A DNA stretch of 64,000 nucleotides from an uncultured Nocardioides sp. (lineage in GTDB: Bacteria > Actinomycetota > Actinomycetes > Propionibacteriales > Nocardioidaceae). A program made the position numbers and the translations under genes. The notes below the pieces were generated by a model, which had not been told where the DNA came from, did no database searches, and saw only the letters and a program-made list of their open reading frames with translations. Shown here piece after piece: positions 24,626 to 33,728 of this stretch. The DNA lies in assembly GCF_947488025.1 (NCBI RefSeq), contig NZ_CANKYS010000009.1, positions 124,001 through 188,000 on the forward strand. Direction: 5' to 3'. The first letter of the stretch is position 1, and the number at the start of each line of letters is the position of its first letter.

Positions 24626-25270
24626 ATGATGGGGGACCGGGTGACCGAGGCGGCAACGACAACGATCGAGCACCCGTTGACGCCGACGCTGGCCAAGACG
24701 GCCAACGTCCTCGCCAAGGCAGCCCTGCTGCTGCTCCTGCTCTTCGCGGTCCTGCACCCCGACCAGGCCAACCTGCGCGACAAGGCCGCCGGCATGCGCG
24801 CCATCGGCTACCCGCTGATGGCCTTCACCGTGCCGGTCCTGTGGTGGGCGCTGTGGCGCGACCGCATCTCGTTCCCCTGGCTGCCCGACCTGCTCATCAC
24901 GATCACCTGCTTCACCGACATCCTCGGCAACCGGATGGACCTCTACGACACGGTCGTGTGGTTCGACGACTGGATGCACGTCATGAACACCGGACTGCTC
25001 GCCGCGGCGTTCGTCCTGCTCACCCTGCCCCGCGAGGTGGGGTTCGGGCGCGTCCTCGAGCGCGCCCTCGCCTTCGGGGCCACCGCCGCGATCGCGTGGG
25101 AGGTCGGGGAGTACTTCGCCTTCATCAGCCGCTCGACCGAGCGCGAGTTCGCCTACGCCGACACGCTGGGCGACCTGTCCCTCGGCACCGCCGGAGCCGT
25201 GCTGGCCGCCGTCGTGCTGCACCGCGCCTGGCGCCGCGGTCACCTGCTCGACCCGCGACCGCTCACCTGA
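24626..25270 (+). CDS. YjdF/DUF2238-like membrane protein
   Basis: A 214-residue protein with about six membrane helices. Segments WFDDWMHVMNTGLLAAAF, IAWEVGEYFAFISRST and YADTLGDLSLGTAGAVLAA give the D-x-x-H, E-x-x-E and DT-x-x-D pattern of DUF2238/YjdF-like (VanZ-related) proteins. The function of the family is not established. The start may be ATG 24626 or GTG 24641; the latter follows a GGGGGA sequence. The 277-bp gap upstream shows no supported gene. The stop overlaps the convergent DUF305 gene by 8 bp. Confidence 0.75.
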   Translation: MMGDRVTEAATTTIEHPLTPTLAKTANVLAKAALLLLLLFAVLHPDQANLRDKAAGMRAIGYPLMAFTVPVLWWALWRDRISFPWLPDLLITITCFTDILGNRMDLYDTVVWFDDWMHVMNTGLLAAAFVLLTLPREVGFGRVLERALAFGATAAIAWEVGEYFAFISRSTEREFAYADTLGDLSLGTAGAVLAAVVLHRAWRRGHLLDPRPLT

Positions 25271-25904
25271 GCCCGGCCGGGCAGCCCGGCCACGCGCCCG
25301 CGCCCGACCGTGCCCGCATCCACCGGATCTCGCGCATCTGGTCGGTCCGGATCGTGCGGGCCAGGTCGGCGACCTCTTCATGCTCCTCGAGGCCACGCAC
25401 CAGCAGCTGCTGCGACATCATCACTGCGGCCATGTGGTGGCCGATCATGTCCTCGAGGAAGGCCTGGTCGAGCTCCTCGCCGGTGAGGTCCGTGAGGTCC
25501 CGCATCATCGGCTCGTAGGTCGACTCCGCCGGCTCGCCGGCGTACCAGCGCTCCAGCCACCCCTCCATGAGGCGGATCTGGGCGGACTGGTCAGCCACGA
25601 TCCGCCGCCCGAAGGCCCGCATCGCAGGCTCCTCCGACCGGCTGAGCTCACCCGCCGCGGCCACGGCCTCCTGGTGGTGGGCGATCATCTCGCGCAGCCA
25701 GGCCGCCTCGTCCGCCGCCCGGACGCCGCCCATGGGGCCGCCCATTCCTCCGCCGATCCCTCCGGCCATCCCTCCGGCCATCCCTCCGGCCATGCCACTG
25801 TGGCCCCATCGAGGATGGTCGTCCTGTTGGGCCAGGACCGCCCCGGACGCACCCAGGGCCACGAGCGCCAGCGCGGCGACCACCACGACGATCATGCGTC
25901 TCAT
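25263..25904 (-). CDS. Secreted DUF305 (ferritin-like) protein with Met/Gly repeats
   Basis: A 213-residue exported protein. ATG 25904 is preceded by GGAGGTGGC. A signal peptide (about 1-27) is followed by a Met/Gly-rich tract (GMAGGMAGGMAGG and onward) and then two DUF305 repeats: AAWLREMIAHHQEAVAAAGE and QAFLEDMIGHHMAAVMMSQQ, each with the paired His of the ferritin-like fold. DUF305 proteins are often found with copper or silver resistance genes, and a Met-rich tract would suit Cu(I) binding; metal binding here is inference. The tract is encoded by a tandem DNA repeat at about 25741-25797. Confidence 0.88.
   Translation of the reverse strand: MRRMIVVVVAALALVALGASGAVLAQQDDHPRWGHSGMAGGMAGGMAGGIGGGMGGPMGGVRAADEAAWLREMIAHHQEAVAAAGELSRSEEPAMRAFGRRIVADQSAQIRLMEGWLERWYAGEPAESTYEPMMRDLTDLTGEELDQAFLEDMIGHHMAAVMMSQQLLVRGLEEHEEVADLARTIRTDQMREIRWMRARSGAGAWPGCPAGLR
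25741..25797 (-). repeat. Short tandem repeat coding for MAGG units
   Basis: A 12-bp unit (on the plus strand CATCCCTCCGGC) is repeated in tandem and encodes the MAGG repeats of the DUF305 protein. Copy number is likely to change by slippage without altering the frame. Confidence 0.8.
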
Positions 25905-26076
25905 GGCGCCACCTCCCTCACCTCCTCCGATGGTCGCGCGACGGGGAGCCGTGCGGCAGGGCCGAAGGACCCCTTGCCCGGGTGCGGGCGCCGGCGACGC
26001 CCCGGCCCAGGCGTCGCTCGGGCGGGTGAGCGGCCGGCACCGTCGGCGCGTGGAGGTGGCTGACAGGATCGTCGGC

Positions 26077-27570
26077 ATGGCAGACGAGGCGGCGCACGGG
26101 CACGACCTGTCCCCCTGGGCCGCGGCAGCGCTGGTGTTCGGCTCCTCGGCGGCGGTGCTGGTCGTCGAGCTGGTGGCGCTGCGGCTGCTCGCGCCGCACT
26201 ACGGGCTGACGCTCGAGACCAACACCCTCGTGATCGGGCTGGCGCTCACCGCCATCGCCGCGGGCACGTGGGCGGGCGGCTGGAGCGCCGACCGCGTCGC
26301 CCCGCGCCCCCTGCTGGGGCCGCTGCTCGGCATCTCCGGCGCGGCCGTCGCCCTGACGCCCGCCGTGGTCCGCGGGGCCGCGGCCGCGGGTGACCCCGGG
26401 CTGCTGCTCCTCGCGGCCACGCTGTCGATCCTCGTCCCGGGCGTCCTGCTGTCGGCGGTCAGCCCGGTGGTGATCAAGCTCCGCCTCACCAGCCTCGCTG
26501 AGACCGGCACGGTCGTGGGCCACCTCTCGGGCCTGGGCACGGTGGGGGCCATCGTCGGGACCGTCGTCACCGGCTTCGTGCTCGTCTCGCGGGTGCCGGT
26601 CAGCGGCATCCTGGTCGGCCTCGGCGTCGTGCTCCTGGTGACCTCGGTCGTGGTGCAGGTGGCCGGACGCCGCGGGCGCAGCGACGCGGTGCTGGGCGTG
26701 GTGGTGGCGCTGGCCGGACTGGGAGCCGCGGCGGCGCCGAGCGGCTGCGACGTCGAGACGACCTACCACTGCCTCGCCGTCACGGCCGACCCCGACCGGC
26801 CCGACGGTCGGGTGCTGGTGCTCGACGGGCTGCGCCACTCCTACGTCGACCTCGCGGACCCCACCTACCTCGACTTCGCGTACGTCCGGGCGATGGCGTC
26901 GGTGGTCGACGCGGCCTTCCCCGCCGGCGAGCCGCTGGCGGCGTACCACCTCGGTGCGGGCGGGCTGACGCTGCCGCGCTGGCTCGCGGCCACCCGGCCC
27001 GGCACGAGCAGCCGGGTCTCGGAGATCGACGCCGGCGTCGTCGAGGCCGACGTCCGGCTGCTGGGGGGCGAGCTGCCCGACGGCGTCGACGTCGCCGTCG
27101 AGGACGGCCGCCTCGCCATCGACGACCTCGCCCCCGACAGCCTCGACCTCGTCGTCGGGGACGCCTTCGGCGGCGTCAGCGTGCCGTGGCACCTCGCGAC
27201 CCGCGAGGCGATCGAGGGCCTCGAGGCGGGCCTGGGCGAGGGCGGCGTCCACGTCGCCAACGTCATCGACCACGGTCCGCTCGCCTTCGCCCGCGCCTAC
27301 GTGCGCACGACCAGCGAGGTGTTCGACGAGGTCGCGCTGCTCGCCGCACCCGACGTGCTCGCCGGGGAGGACGGTGGCAACCTCGTGGTGGTCGCCTCCC
27401 GCGAGCCGCTCGACCTCGAGGCCGTGGCGGCCGGGTTCGAGGAGCGGGAGCTCGACTGGGGGGTGCTGGCCGGTGCCGAGCTGGCCGCCTGGGTCGACGA
27501 CGCCCCGCTCCTCACCGACGACTTCGCGCCGGTCGACCAGCTGCTGACGCCGTACGGCCAAGCGGGATGA
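26077..27570 (+). CDS. Spermidine-synthase-like fused MFS membrane protein
   Basis: A 497-residue two-part protein. Residues about 10-220 form seven or so membrane helices of the short MFS-like type found fused to spermidine synthases (AAVLVVELVALRLLAPHYGL, ETNTLVIGLALTAIAAGTW). Residues about 225-490 form a spermidine-synthase-like Rossmann domain: VLDGLRHSYVDLADPTYLDF, YHLGAGGLTLPRWLAATRP, SRVSEIDAGVVEADVRLLGG, DLVVGDAFGGVSVPWHLATR. The acid triad and nucleotide loop are recognisable, but polyamine synthesis is unproven for such fusions. ATG 26077 is preferred; CAGGAT lies 7 nt upstream. Confidence 0.88.
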   Translation: MADEAAHGHDLSPWAAAALVFGSSAAVLVVELVALRLLAPHYGLTLETNTLVIGLALTAIAAGTWAGGWSADRVAPRPLLGPLLGISGAAVALTPAVVRGAAAAGDPGLLLLAATLSILVPGVLLSAVSPVVIKLRLTSLAETGTVVGHLSGLGTVGAIVGTVVTGFVLVSRVPVSGILVGLGVVLLVTSVVVQVAGRRGRSDAVLGVVVALAGLGAAAAPSGCDVETTYHCLAVTADPDRPDGRVLVLDGLRHSYVDLADPTYLDFAYVRAMASVVDAAFPAGEPLAAYHLGAGGLTLPRWLAATRPGTSSRVSEIDAGVVEADVRLLGGELPDGVDVAVEDGRLAIDDLAPDSLDLVVGDAFGGVSVPWHLATREAIEGLEAGLGEGGVHVANVIDHGPLAFARAYVRTTSEVFDEVALLAAPDVLAGEDGGNLVVVASREPLDLEAVAAGFEERELDWGVLAGAELAAWVDDAPLLTDDFAPVDQLLTPYGQAG

Positions 27571-27588
27571 CCGGGCTGACCTGGCGGA

Positions 27589-28404
27589 TCAGGGCGTCGT
27601 GTCCTCGGGCAGGCACCGCTGCGCGACGTAGGGCACCACGTCGGCGATCGAGTCCACGACCAGCGTGGGGCGGTAGGGGAAGTCCTGCACCTGGTGGCGC
27701 TCGGTGGCGCCGGTCGCCACGAGCACGGTGCGCATGCCCGCCTCCAGGCCGCTGATGATGTCGGTGTCCATCCGGTCACCGATCATCACGGTGGTCTCGG
27801 AGTGGGCGTCGATGCGGTTGAGCGCGCTGCGCATCATCAGCGGGTTGGGCTTGCCGATGAAGTAGGGCTGGCGTCCCGTCGCCGTGCTGATGAGCGCCGC
27901 GACCGACCCCGTCGCCGGGAGCATGCCCTGGGCGCTGGGCCCGCTGGGGTCGGGGTTGGTCGCGATGAACCGAGCGCCGTCGTTGATCAGCCGGATCGCG
28001 CGCGTGATCGCCTCGAACGAGTAGGTGCGCGTCTCGCCGAGCACGACGTAGTCGGGGTCCTGGTCGGTCATCACGTAGCCGATGTCGTGGACCGCCGCGG
28101 TCAGCCCCGTCTCGCCCACGACGTACGCCGACCCGCCCGGGCGCTGGTCGTCGAGGAACTGCGCGGTCGCGAGCGCCGACGTCCAGATCGACTGCTCGGG
28201 TACGTCGATGCCGCTGCTGCGCAGCAGCCGCACCCGCAGGTCCCGCGGGGTGAAGATCGAGTTGTTGGTGAGGACCAGGAAGGGCACGCCCTGCTCACGC
28301 AGCGCGGCGATGAACTCCTTGGCGCCGGGGATCGGGTCCTCCTCGCGCACGAGGACGCCGTCCATGTCGGTGAGCCAGGTGTGGACGGCGCGGGGTTCGG
28401 TCAC
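27589..28404 (-). CDS. HAD-IIA family phosphatase (NagD-like)
   Basis: A 271-residue phosphatase. Motif I is [19 protein letters not shown], motif II is [15 protein letters not shown], the lysine lies in [14 protein letters not shown], and motif IV is [20 protein letters not shown], the HAD-IIA (NagD/AraL/phosphoglycolate phosphatase-like) pattern. The cap contains [17 protein letters not shown]. The start GTG 28404 has CACAAT 6 nt upstream. It lies downstream of the MmpL gene, separated by a long palindrome. The natural substrate is probably a small sugar or nucleotide phosphate. Confidence 0.92.
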   Translation of the reverse strand: MTEPRAVHTWLTDMDGVLVREEDPIPGAKEFIAALREQGVPFLVLTNNSIFTPRDLRVRLLRSSGIDVPEQSIWTSALATAQFLDDQRPGGSAYVVGETGLTAAVHDIGYVMTDQDPDYVVLGETRTYSFEAITRAIRLINDGARFIATNPDPSGPSAQGMLPATGSVAALISTATGRQPYFIGKPNPLMMRSALNRIDAHSETTVMIGDRMDTDIISGLEAGMRTVLVATGATERHQVQDFPYRPTLVVDSIADVVPYVAQRCLPEDTTP

Positions 28405-28428
28405 GAGACCATTGTGGTGCACGGCCAC

Positions 28429-28474
28429 GACGTCATGGGAACCTCCGGTTCGGACCGGCGGTTCCCATGACGTC
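28429..28474. repeat. Intergenic palindrome with nested stem
   Basis: Perfect 15-bp inverted repeat (28429-28443 and 28460-28474, arm GACGTCATGGGAACC) around an inner CCGGT/ACCGG stem with a TCGG loop. It sits between the end of the MmpL gene and the start of the HAD gene and has no T-tract. It may be a terminator or a REP-like element. Confidence 0.85.
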
Positions 28475-28487
28475 CGCGTCAGCAGGG

Positions 28488-30959
28488 TCAGTGCACCGGG
28501 TGGCTGCGCTCGAGCTTGGCACCCTCGACGTCGACGTCGGGCAGGATCCGGTCGAGCCACCGCGGCAGCCACCAGGCCGACTCGCCGAGCAGGTGCATCG
28601 CGGCCGGGATCAGCAGCATCCGGACGACGAACGCGTCCAGCAGCACGCCGAAGGCCAGGCCGAAGCCGATCGGCTTGATGGTCGCGTCGTGGCTGAAGAT
28701 GAAGCCGGCGAACACCGAGATCATGATGATCGCGGCGGCGGTGACGACCGAGCGCCCGGCGAGCAGGCCGTGCTGCACGGCGACCCGCGCCGGCGCGCCG
28801 TGGGCGTAGGCCTCGCGCATCCCGGAGACCAGGAACAGCTGGTAGTCCATCGCCAGGCCGAAGAGGATGCCGGTCGCGATGATCGGCAGGAAGCTCAGCA
28901 CCGGTCCGGGCGCGTGGACGCCGAACAGGTCGGACAGGAAGCCGATCTGGAAGATCGCGGTGATGCCGCCGAACGCAGCGAGCAGCGACAGCACGAACCC
29001 GAGGGTCGCGGTGAGCGGCACCAGGATCGAGCGGAACACCAGCACCAGGATCACCAGGGACAGCCCGACGACCAGGAACAGGTAGGTCGGCAGCACGTCG
29101 GCGAGCTTGTCGGAGATGTCGATCCCGGCGCTGGCGTTGCCGGCCACGCCGAGGGTGGCCTCGCCCCCGGAGGCGGTGGTCGGGGTGAGCGTCCGGAGGT
29201 TCTGGACCAGCTCCGCGGTCGACTCGCTCGACGGCGACCCCTTCGGGACGACCTGGAAGGCCAGGGCGGACCGGTCCTGCGACGCGCCGATCGGCACGAC
29301 CGCCTCGACGTTCCAGACCTGGCCGAGCTGCTCGCCCACGGCTGCCTGCTCGGCGACGACGTCGTCCTCGGCGATGGCCCCGGGCAGGTCGGCGACGACC
29401 AGCAGCGGGCCGTTGGACCCGTCACCGAACCTCTCCGCCTGGACGTCGTACGCCTTGAACGCGGCGGACTCCGGCGGCTGGGTGGAGCCGTCGGGCAGGC
29501 CGAGCCGCATCTGGGTCGCGGGTGCGGCCACGACGAGCAGGCCGACGACACCCAGCCCGAGGACCGTCCAGGCGCGCCTGTTGCTCATCGGCCGGTCGCG
29601 GTCGGTGATCTGCTCGTCGTGGGTGCGCTCGCCGGCGTCCAGCCGCGTCCGCTCGCGGCGGCGCAGCACGCGCATGCCCACGAGGGAGAGGATCGCGGGG
29701 GTGAGGGTGACGGCCATCAGGATGGCGACCAGGACGGCGACGGCGCCGACGGTGCCCATCAGGCCGAGGAACCCGACGCCGGTGACGTTGAGGGCGAGCA
29801 GCGCGACGATGACGGTGACGCCGGCGAAGACGACCGCGTTGCCCGAGGTGCCGTTGGCCAGCCCGATCGACTCGTGGAGGTCGGCTCCCTGCATGAGCTG
29901 GCGGCGGTGGCGGTTGATGATGAAGAGCGAGTAGTCGATGCCGACCGCCAGGCCGAGCATCACGCCCAGCACCGGGGTCACGGAGACGAAGTCGACGACG
30001 CCCGAGAACGACAGCGAGGCCAGCGACGCGACCCCGACCCCGAGCAGCGCCGTGACGAGCGGCAGGGCGGCGCCGATCACGGTCCCGAGCATCACGAACA
30101 GGACGACCGCGGCGATGACGACGCCGGCGATCTCACCCGGGCCGAGGATGGACGGGACGGTCTGCGCGATGTCCTGCGAGGGGTAGAGGTCGACCCCGTC
30201 GATGCCCGCGTCGGCGACGAGCTCCTCGATCTCGGTCTTCACCTCGGTGGTGACCTCGTTGGTCGAGACGTCGAAGGTGACGTTGGCGACCGCGGCGCTG
30301 CCGTCCTCGGACACCGTGCGGAAGGGCGCCGACAGCCGCGACAGGGTGGCGCCCTGCTGGAGCTGCGGCGCCTGCTCGTCGACCTTGGCCTGCTGCCGGT
30401 CGATCTCGGCCTGGCCGTCGTCGAGCTGCTGCTCTGCAGCCTCGAGCTGCGGGCGGATGGCGGCGAGCGTGCCGTCCTCGCGCGCCTGGGCGCGCTGCTG
30501 GTCGAGCAGCTGACGGCCGGCGTCGATCTGCGCCTGACCCTCGCGGAGCTGGGCGAGCCCGTCGTCGAGCTGCTCACGGCCCTCGGCGACCCGCTTCGCC
30601 GACGAGTCCAGCTGGTCCTGGGTGGCGAACGGGTCGGACACCTCCGCGACGGAGTCGACCTCCGCGAGCCGGTCGAACAGGGCGACCATCTCGCGTTGCT
30701 GCGCGTCGGTGAAGGCGGTGCCGTCGGTGGTCTGGGCGACGATCGAGCCGTTGCCGCCCCCGGCGCCCTCGAAGTCGCGCTCGAGCTGCTGGGAGACCCG
30801 GGTCGTCGGGGTGTCGGGCAGCGTGATGTTGGACGACAGCGCGCCGGCGAAGGACACGTACGTCACCGCCGTGACGGCCAGGACCGCCAGCCAGGCGCCG
30901 ATGACGGCCCAGTGGCGGCGGGCCGCGAAGCGACCGATGCGGTAGAGGAGCTCAGCCAT
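28488..30959 (-). CDS. MMPL-family RND transporter
   Basis: An 823-residue inner-membrane exporter of the MmpL/RND type. It has an N-terminal helix ([19 protein letters not shown]), a large external domain with a long coiled coil (about 130-215, [20 protein letters not shown]), a first block of membrane helices with [22 protein letters not shown], a second external domain, and a second helix block with [19 protein letters not shown]. The GID/AMDY motifs hold the proton-relay acids typical of MMPL proteins. Substrates of the family are lipids, siderophores or drugs. A TetR regulator lies directly upstream on the same strand. Confidence 0.93.
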   Translation of the reverse strand: MAELLYRIGRFAARRHWAVIGAWLAVLAVTAVTYVSFAGALSSNITLPDTPTTRVSQQLERDFEGAGGGNGSIVAQTTDGTAFTDAQQREMVALFDRLAEVDSVAEVSDPFATQDQLDSSAKRVAEGREQLDDGLAQLREGQAQIDAGRQLLDQQRAQAREDGTLAAIRPQLEAAEQQLDDGQAEIDRQQAKVDEQAPQLQQGATLSRLSAPFRTVSEDGSAAVANVTFDVSTNEVTTEVKTEIEELVADAGIDGVDLYPSQDIAQTVPSILGPGEIAGVVIAAVVLFVMLGTVIGAALPLVTALLGVGVASLASLSFSGVVDFVSVTPVLGVMLGLAVGIDYSLFIINRHRRQLMQGADLHESIGLANGTSGNAVVFAGVTVIVALLALNVTGVGFLGLMGTVGAVAVLVAILMAVTLTPAILSLVGMRVLRRRERTRLDAGERTHDEQITDRDRPMSNRRAWTVLGLGVVGLLVVAAPATQMRLGLPDGSTQPPESAAFKAYDVQAERFGDGSNGPLLVVADLPGAIAEDDVVAEQAAVGEQLGQVWNVEAVVPIGASQDRSALAFQVVPKGSPSSESTAELVQNLRTLTPTTASGGEATLGVAGNASAGIDISDKLADVLPTYLFLVVGLSLVILVLVFRSILVPLTATLGFVLSLLAAFGGITAIFQIGFLSDLFGVHAPGPVLSFLPIIATGILFGLAMDYQLFLVSGMREAYAHGAPARVAVQHGLLAGRSVVTAAAIIMISVFAGFIFSHDATIKPIGFGLAFGVLLDAFVVRMLLIPAAMHLLGESAWWLPRWLDRILPDVDVEGAKLERSHPVH

Positions 30960-31011
30960 GGTGGCGGCGGGCCTTTCGGTTGCGGTGCAGGGAAGGAGGG
31001 AGTCGGGTGGG

Positions 31012-31671
31012 TCAGCCGTCGTGGCCGATGCGGAGCCGCTGGAGCACGCGGTCGAGCAGTGCGTCCCAGTCGGTGCGCGCGTCGGACGGCACGTCGGGGG
31101 CCAGGTCGGGGTGCTGCTCGAGCCACAGGCCGGCGATCGTCACGATGCCGCTGAAGAGCAGCGCCAGGCCGATCTCGAGGTCGACCGGGTCGAGGCCGGG
31201 CGCGCGGCGTACGAGCTGCTGGCGCAGTCGGCCGCCGACGTGCTCGAAGGCGGTCCGGGAGATCCCCTGGGCGCGCTCGTCGCCCATCTCGGGCGCACCG
31301 AGGACGCGGTGGATCGTCGCGATCGCGGTGGGCAGGTCGACGCCCCGGGTGGCCTCGGCCACGGCGTCGAGCGCCGCCCGGCCGCCGGCCTCGCCCGCGG
31401 GGAGCTCGGTCGTACGGCGGTCGATGTCGGCGAGGAGCTCGGCCGTCGCCTCGGCGAGGATCTGCTCGCACACCGCCACCAGCAGCTGGTCGAGGCCGGC
31501 GACGTGGTTGAAGACGGTCCGCCGCGACACCCCTGCCCGGGCGGCGACCTGCTCGACGGTGAACCCGTCGGCCCCGTGCTCGGTGGCCAGCGCCCGGGCG
31601 GCGTCGAGGATGGCGCGACGCCGCTCCTCGCGCAGCGCGCTGCGGCCGTCGGCCGGTGGGGTCGTGGTCAC
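31012..31671 (-). CDS. TetR-family transcriptional regulator
   Basis: A 219-residue repressor. The helix-turn-helix occupies about residues 17-62 (AILDAARALATEHGADGFTV, EQVAARAGVSRRTVFNHVAG), followed by an all-helical ligand-binding domain. GTG 31671 is the start; the longer frame upstream passes through the operator. It is followed after 52 bp by the MmpL gene on the same strand, so the pair is most likely an autoregulated efflux operon. A perfect palindrome at 31682-31696, 11 bp before the start codon, is the probable binding site. The inducer is unknown. Confidence 0.92.
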   Translation of the reverse strand: MTTTPPADGRSALREERRRAILDAARALATEHGADGFTVEQVAARAGVSRRTVFNHVAGLDQLLVAVCEQILAEATAELLADIDRRTTELPAGEAGGRAALDAVAEATRGVDLPTAIATIHRVLGAPEMGDERAQGISRTAFEHVGGRLRQQLVRRAPGLDPVDLEIGLALLFSGIVTIAGLWLEQHPDLAPDVPSDARTDWDALLDRVLQRLRIGHDG

Positions 31672-31681
31672 CCGCTCATTG

Positions 31682-31696
31682 TTGCACTCAGTGCAA
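31682..31696. promoter_or_regulatory. Probable TetR operator
   Basis: Perfect palindrome TTGCACTCAGTGCAA (7+1+7) 11 bp upstream of the TetR start codon, as expected for autoregulation of the TetR-MmpL operon. Confidence 0.7.
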
Positions 31697-32019
31697 ATAC
31701 AGTCGGGAACGTGGTTCCTCTGCGGACTCCCCGCTCGAGCGGGGAGTCCGTCACCTGGAGGCCCGTACAACCCCCTCCAAGTGTCGGACCACCCCTCCAA
31801 GAGGCCGGACGGACCAACGGCACGGCCCCTGCGAGGGCCGTGCCGTAGCCGCGTCGGTGGTGCGTGGCCCCACCGCCACTGGGGGGACCGGACGCCGGCG
31901 GGAGGACGACGTACGGGGGCGGTGGACGAGCCCGACGGAACGCGACCGCCTGGCCCTACCGCTGGTGAGACGGGACGTGCCGCGACCCATGACGCGGTTC
32001 GGCCACGGAGTTTTCTGCC
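31697..32019. other. Non-coding gap with two hairpins
   Basis: No supported gene. The gap holds a perfect 28-bp palindrome at 31723-31750 (half-site CGGACTCCCCGCTC) and a 12-bp stem with 6-nt loop at 31817-31846 (arm ACGGCACGGCCC), the latter suitable as a terminator after the response-regulator gene. Short ORFs here lack homology and third-position bias. Confidence 0.6.
31817..31846 (-). terminator. Hairpin terminator after the response-regulator gene
   Basis: 12-bp perfect stem (31817-31828 and 31835-31846) with a 6-nt loop and no T-tract. It lies about 170 bp past the stop of the minus-strand response regulator, so assignment is tentative. Confidence 0.5.
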
Positions 32020-32400
32020 TCAGCCCGCCTCGGCGACCGTGGCCGGCCGGACCGACCCGCGGACGCGTTCGACGAGCTCGGCGAGGGTGAACGGCTTGCC
32101 CAGCACGTCATCGGCACCCGCGCCCAGGCTGGCGGCGACGTGGTCGGTCCCGGCGTGGCCGGAGGTCACCAGGACGGCGCCGAGGAAGCCGGCCGCGCGG
32201 AGGAAGGCGGTGGCCTCCAGGCCGTCCATGTCGGGCAGGCCGCGGTCCATCACCACCACGTCGATCTGGCGGCTCCCGATGACCGCGCGGGCCTCACTGC
32301 CGGTGTCGACGGCGAGGACGTCGAAGCCGGCCCGGCCGAGCGCGAGCTCCATCACCTGTGCGAGGTCGGGCTCGTCCTCGACGATCAGCACGGTGGGCAC
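32020..32400 (-). CDS. Single-domain response regulator
   Basis: A 126-residue receiver domain without an output domain. Acidic pocket residues are in VLIVEDEPDLAQVMEL, the phospho-acceptor Asp in IDVVVMDRGLPDMDG, a Ser in place of Thr in AVLVTSGHA, and the conserved Lys in DVLGKPFTLAELV. GTG 32400 is preferred over an upstream ATG at 32433 because TACCGT lies 6 nt before it and homology starts there. It is probably a CheY-like phosphorelay element. The neighbouring PAS-ANTAR gene is a plausible but unproven partner. Confidence 0.9.
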   Translation of the reverse strand: MPTVLIVEDEPDLAQVMELALGRAGFDVLAVDTGSEARAVIGSRQIDVVVMDRGLPDMDGLEATAFLRAAGFLGAVLVTSGHAGTDHVAASLGAGADDVLGKPFTLAELVERVRGSVRPATVAEAG

Positions 32401-32406
32401 GCGCCC

Positions 32407-32412
32407 ACGGTA
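32407..32412 (-). promoter_or_regulatory. Putative -10 element TACCGT (leaderless)
   Basis: On the minus strand TACCGT lies 6 nt before the GTG start of the response regulator at 32400. Confidence 0.6.
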
Positions 32413-32475
32413 CAACCGAAGTACACGCCACACCCACAGAACGGTGAAGCAGTCGTCGCCGGTTCTCCGGCGTCG

Positions 32476-33135
32476 TCAGCCGGTCACGGAATCGCGGTCG
32501 GGGACCTCGTAGAGCCGCGCGAGCATCTGGTGGGCCGACACCGGGCCGACCTTGGTGGGGGTGCGGTCGCTGGTCGCCGCCTCCAGCAGGACCTGCGCGA
32601 TGTCACGCACCTTGCGGTTGGTGTCGGCCGAGAAGGCCCGCAGCAACGCCCACGCGGTGTCGGCGTCGACGCTGTAGAGCTGCACGAGCACGCCCTTGGC
32701 CTGCTCGATCGCGGCGCGGTGCTCGACGAAGTCCACGACCGCCGTGTCCACCTCGGTGTCCACGGCGTCCTGCCGCACGTCCGTGATGTCGACGAGGTGC
32801 CCGTGCACGACCCGCGTGCCGTCGTCGTCCTCGAGGTGTCCGGCGGCGAGGACCACGCGGACGGCGTTCCGCGCGGTGCGGATGCGGTGCAGGAAGGAGA
32901 AGGGTTCGCTCCGCAGGAGCAGCGCCTCCCGCGACTCCCACGCCGCCGGGACGTCCTCGGGGTGCACGTGCCGCATCACGAGCTCGGTCGTGGGGACGAC
33001 GGTCCCCGGCTCGAACCCGTGGATCTCGAACATCGTGTCCGACCACCACCACTCGTCGCTGTCGGGCCGGTAGGTGTAGCGACCGACCAGAGCAGCACCC
33101 GAGGCCCTGAAGCGGCGGTCCGGCCCACGTCCCAT
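32476..33135 (-). CDS. PAS-ANTAR RNA-binding antiterminator-type regulator
   Basis: A 219-residue protein: an N-terminal PAS domain (about 15-120, GRYTYRPDSDEWWWSDTMFEIHG as the start, HVHPEDVPAAWESREALLLR, VVHGHLVDITDVR) and a C-terminal ANTAR three-helix domain (about 135-195, HRAAIEQAKGVLVQLYSVDA, AWALLRAFSADTNRKVRDIA). ANTAR domains bind tandem stem-loops in mRNA leaders and prevent termination. The PAS domain is the likely sensor. The ATG has CAGAAT 6 nt upstream. Its RNA targets are not visible in this window; the hairpins around it do not show the paired hexaloop form. Confidence 0.92.
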   Translation of the reverse strand: MGRGPDRRFRASGAALVGRYTYRPDSDEWWWSDTMFEIHGFEPGTVVPTTELVMRHVHPEDVPAAWESREALLLRSEPFSFLHRIRTARNAVRVVLAAGHLEDDDGTRVVHGHLVDITDVRQDAVDTEVDTAVVDFVEHRAAIEQAKGVLVQLYSVDADTAWALLRAFSADTNRKVRDIAQVLLEAATSDRTPTKVGPVSAHQMLARLYEVPDRDSVTG

Positions 33136-33187
33136 GGGGCGATTCTGCCCAATCCCGTCAGCAGGCTTCAAGATGGACGAAGCTTGA

Positions 33188-33655
33188 TCAGGCGGGGTCG
33201 GTGACGTCGGCGACCTGCGCGCCGAGGTGGGCGATGACGTCGTCGGCGGAGACGGTCGCCGCGACCCCGTGCGCACCGGCTCCGAGGGAGATCGCCCGCC
33301 CGACGATGCGCTCGTCGGCGACCACGGGCAGCGTGGTCCGCGAGCCGAACGGGGTGATGGTGCCGCGCTCGTAGCCGGTCACCTCCCGGGCGGCCTCGGC
33401 CGCGGGCATCGAGATCCGGTTCACGCCGAGGAGCCCGCGCAGCTTGGGCCAGGAGATCTCCCGGTCACCGGGCACGAGCACGAAGAGGTGGTCGCCCTCG
33501 CCGCGGCGTACGACCATCGTCTTCACGACCGCGGACGGCTCCACCCCGCGCGCGGCTGCCGCCTCGGCGAGCGAGCCCACCCGTCCGTGCCGGGTGACCT
33601 CGTGCGCGATCCCCGATGCGGCCAGCGCGCGGAGCGCGGGGTTGTCCTCGTCCAC
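33188..33655 (-). CDS. YbaK/EbsC-type aminoacyl-tRNA deacylase
   Basis: A 155-residue editing domain of the YbaK/ProX group, which hydrolyses mischarged tRNAs (Cys-tRNA-Pro in E. coli YbaK). Typical segments are ALAASGIAHEVTRHG, SAVVKTMVVRRGEGDHLFVL with the catalytic Lys, SWPKLRGLLGVNRISMPAAE, and YERGTITPFGSRTTLPVVAD. GTG 33655 is chosen because TACGCT lies 6 nt upstream and homology starts there. It stands alone in its transcription unit. The exact tRNA substrate cannot be told from sequence. Confidence 0.9.
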   Translation of the reverse strand: MDEDNPALRALAASGIAHEVTRHGRVGSLAEAAAARGVEPSAVVKTMVVRRGEGDHLFVLVPGDREISWPKLRGLLGVNRISMPAAEAAREVTGYERGTITPFGSRTTLPVVADERIVGRAISLGAGAHGVAATVSADDVIAHLGAQVADVTDPA

Positions 33656-33661
33656 GCGAGG

Positions 33662-33667
33662 AGCGTA
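33662..33667 (-). promoter_or_regulatory. Putative -10 element TACGCT (leaderless)
   Basis: On the minus strand TACGCT lies 6 nt before the GTG start at 33655 of the YbaK-type gene. Confidence 0.6.
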
Positions 33668-33693
33668 CGACGCCCCGCGCGGCCCGGGAACGA

Positions 33694-33728
33694 CGATCGG
33701 GCCGGTCCGCAGAGGACCGGCCCGATCG
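33694..33728 (-). terminator. Strong hairpin terminator after the sigma-factor operon
   Basis: Perfect 15-bp stem (33694-33708 and 33714-33728, containing GATCGGGCCGGTCC) with a 5-nt loop. It lies 3' of the minus-strand sigma factor gene and upstream of the YbaK promoter. No T-tract, as is common in actinobacteria. Confidence 0.7.

Noticed and set aside
28467..31154. An 895-residue plus-strand open frame opposite the MmpL gene
   Set aside because: It is the complementary-frame shadow of a high-GC gene, with Arg/Asp/His-rich low-complexity sequence and no homology.
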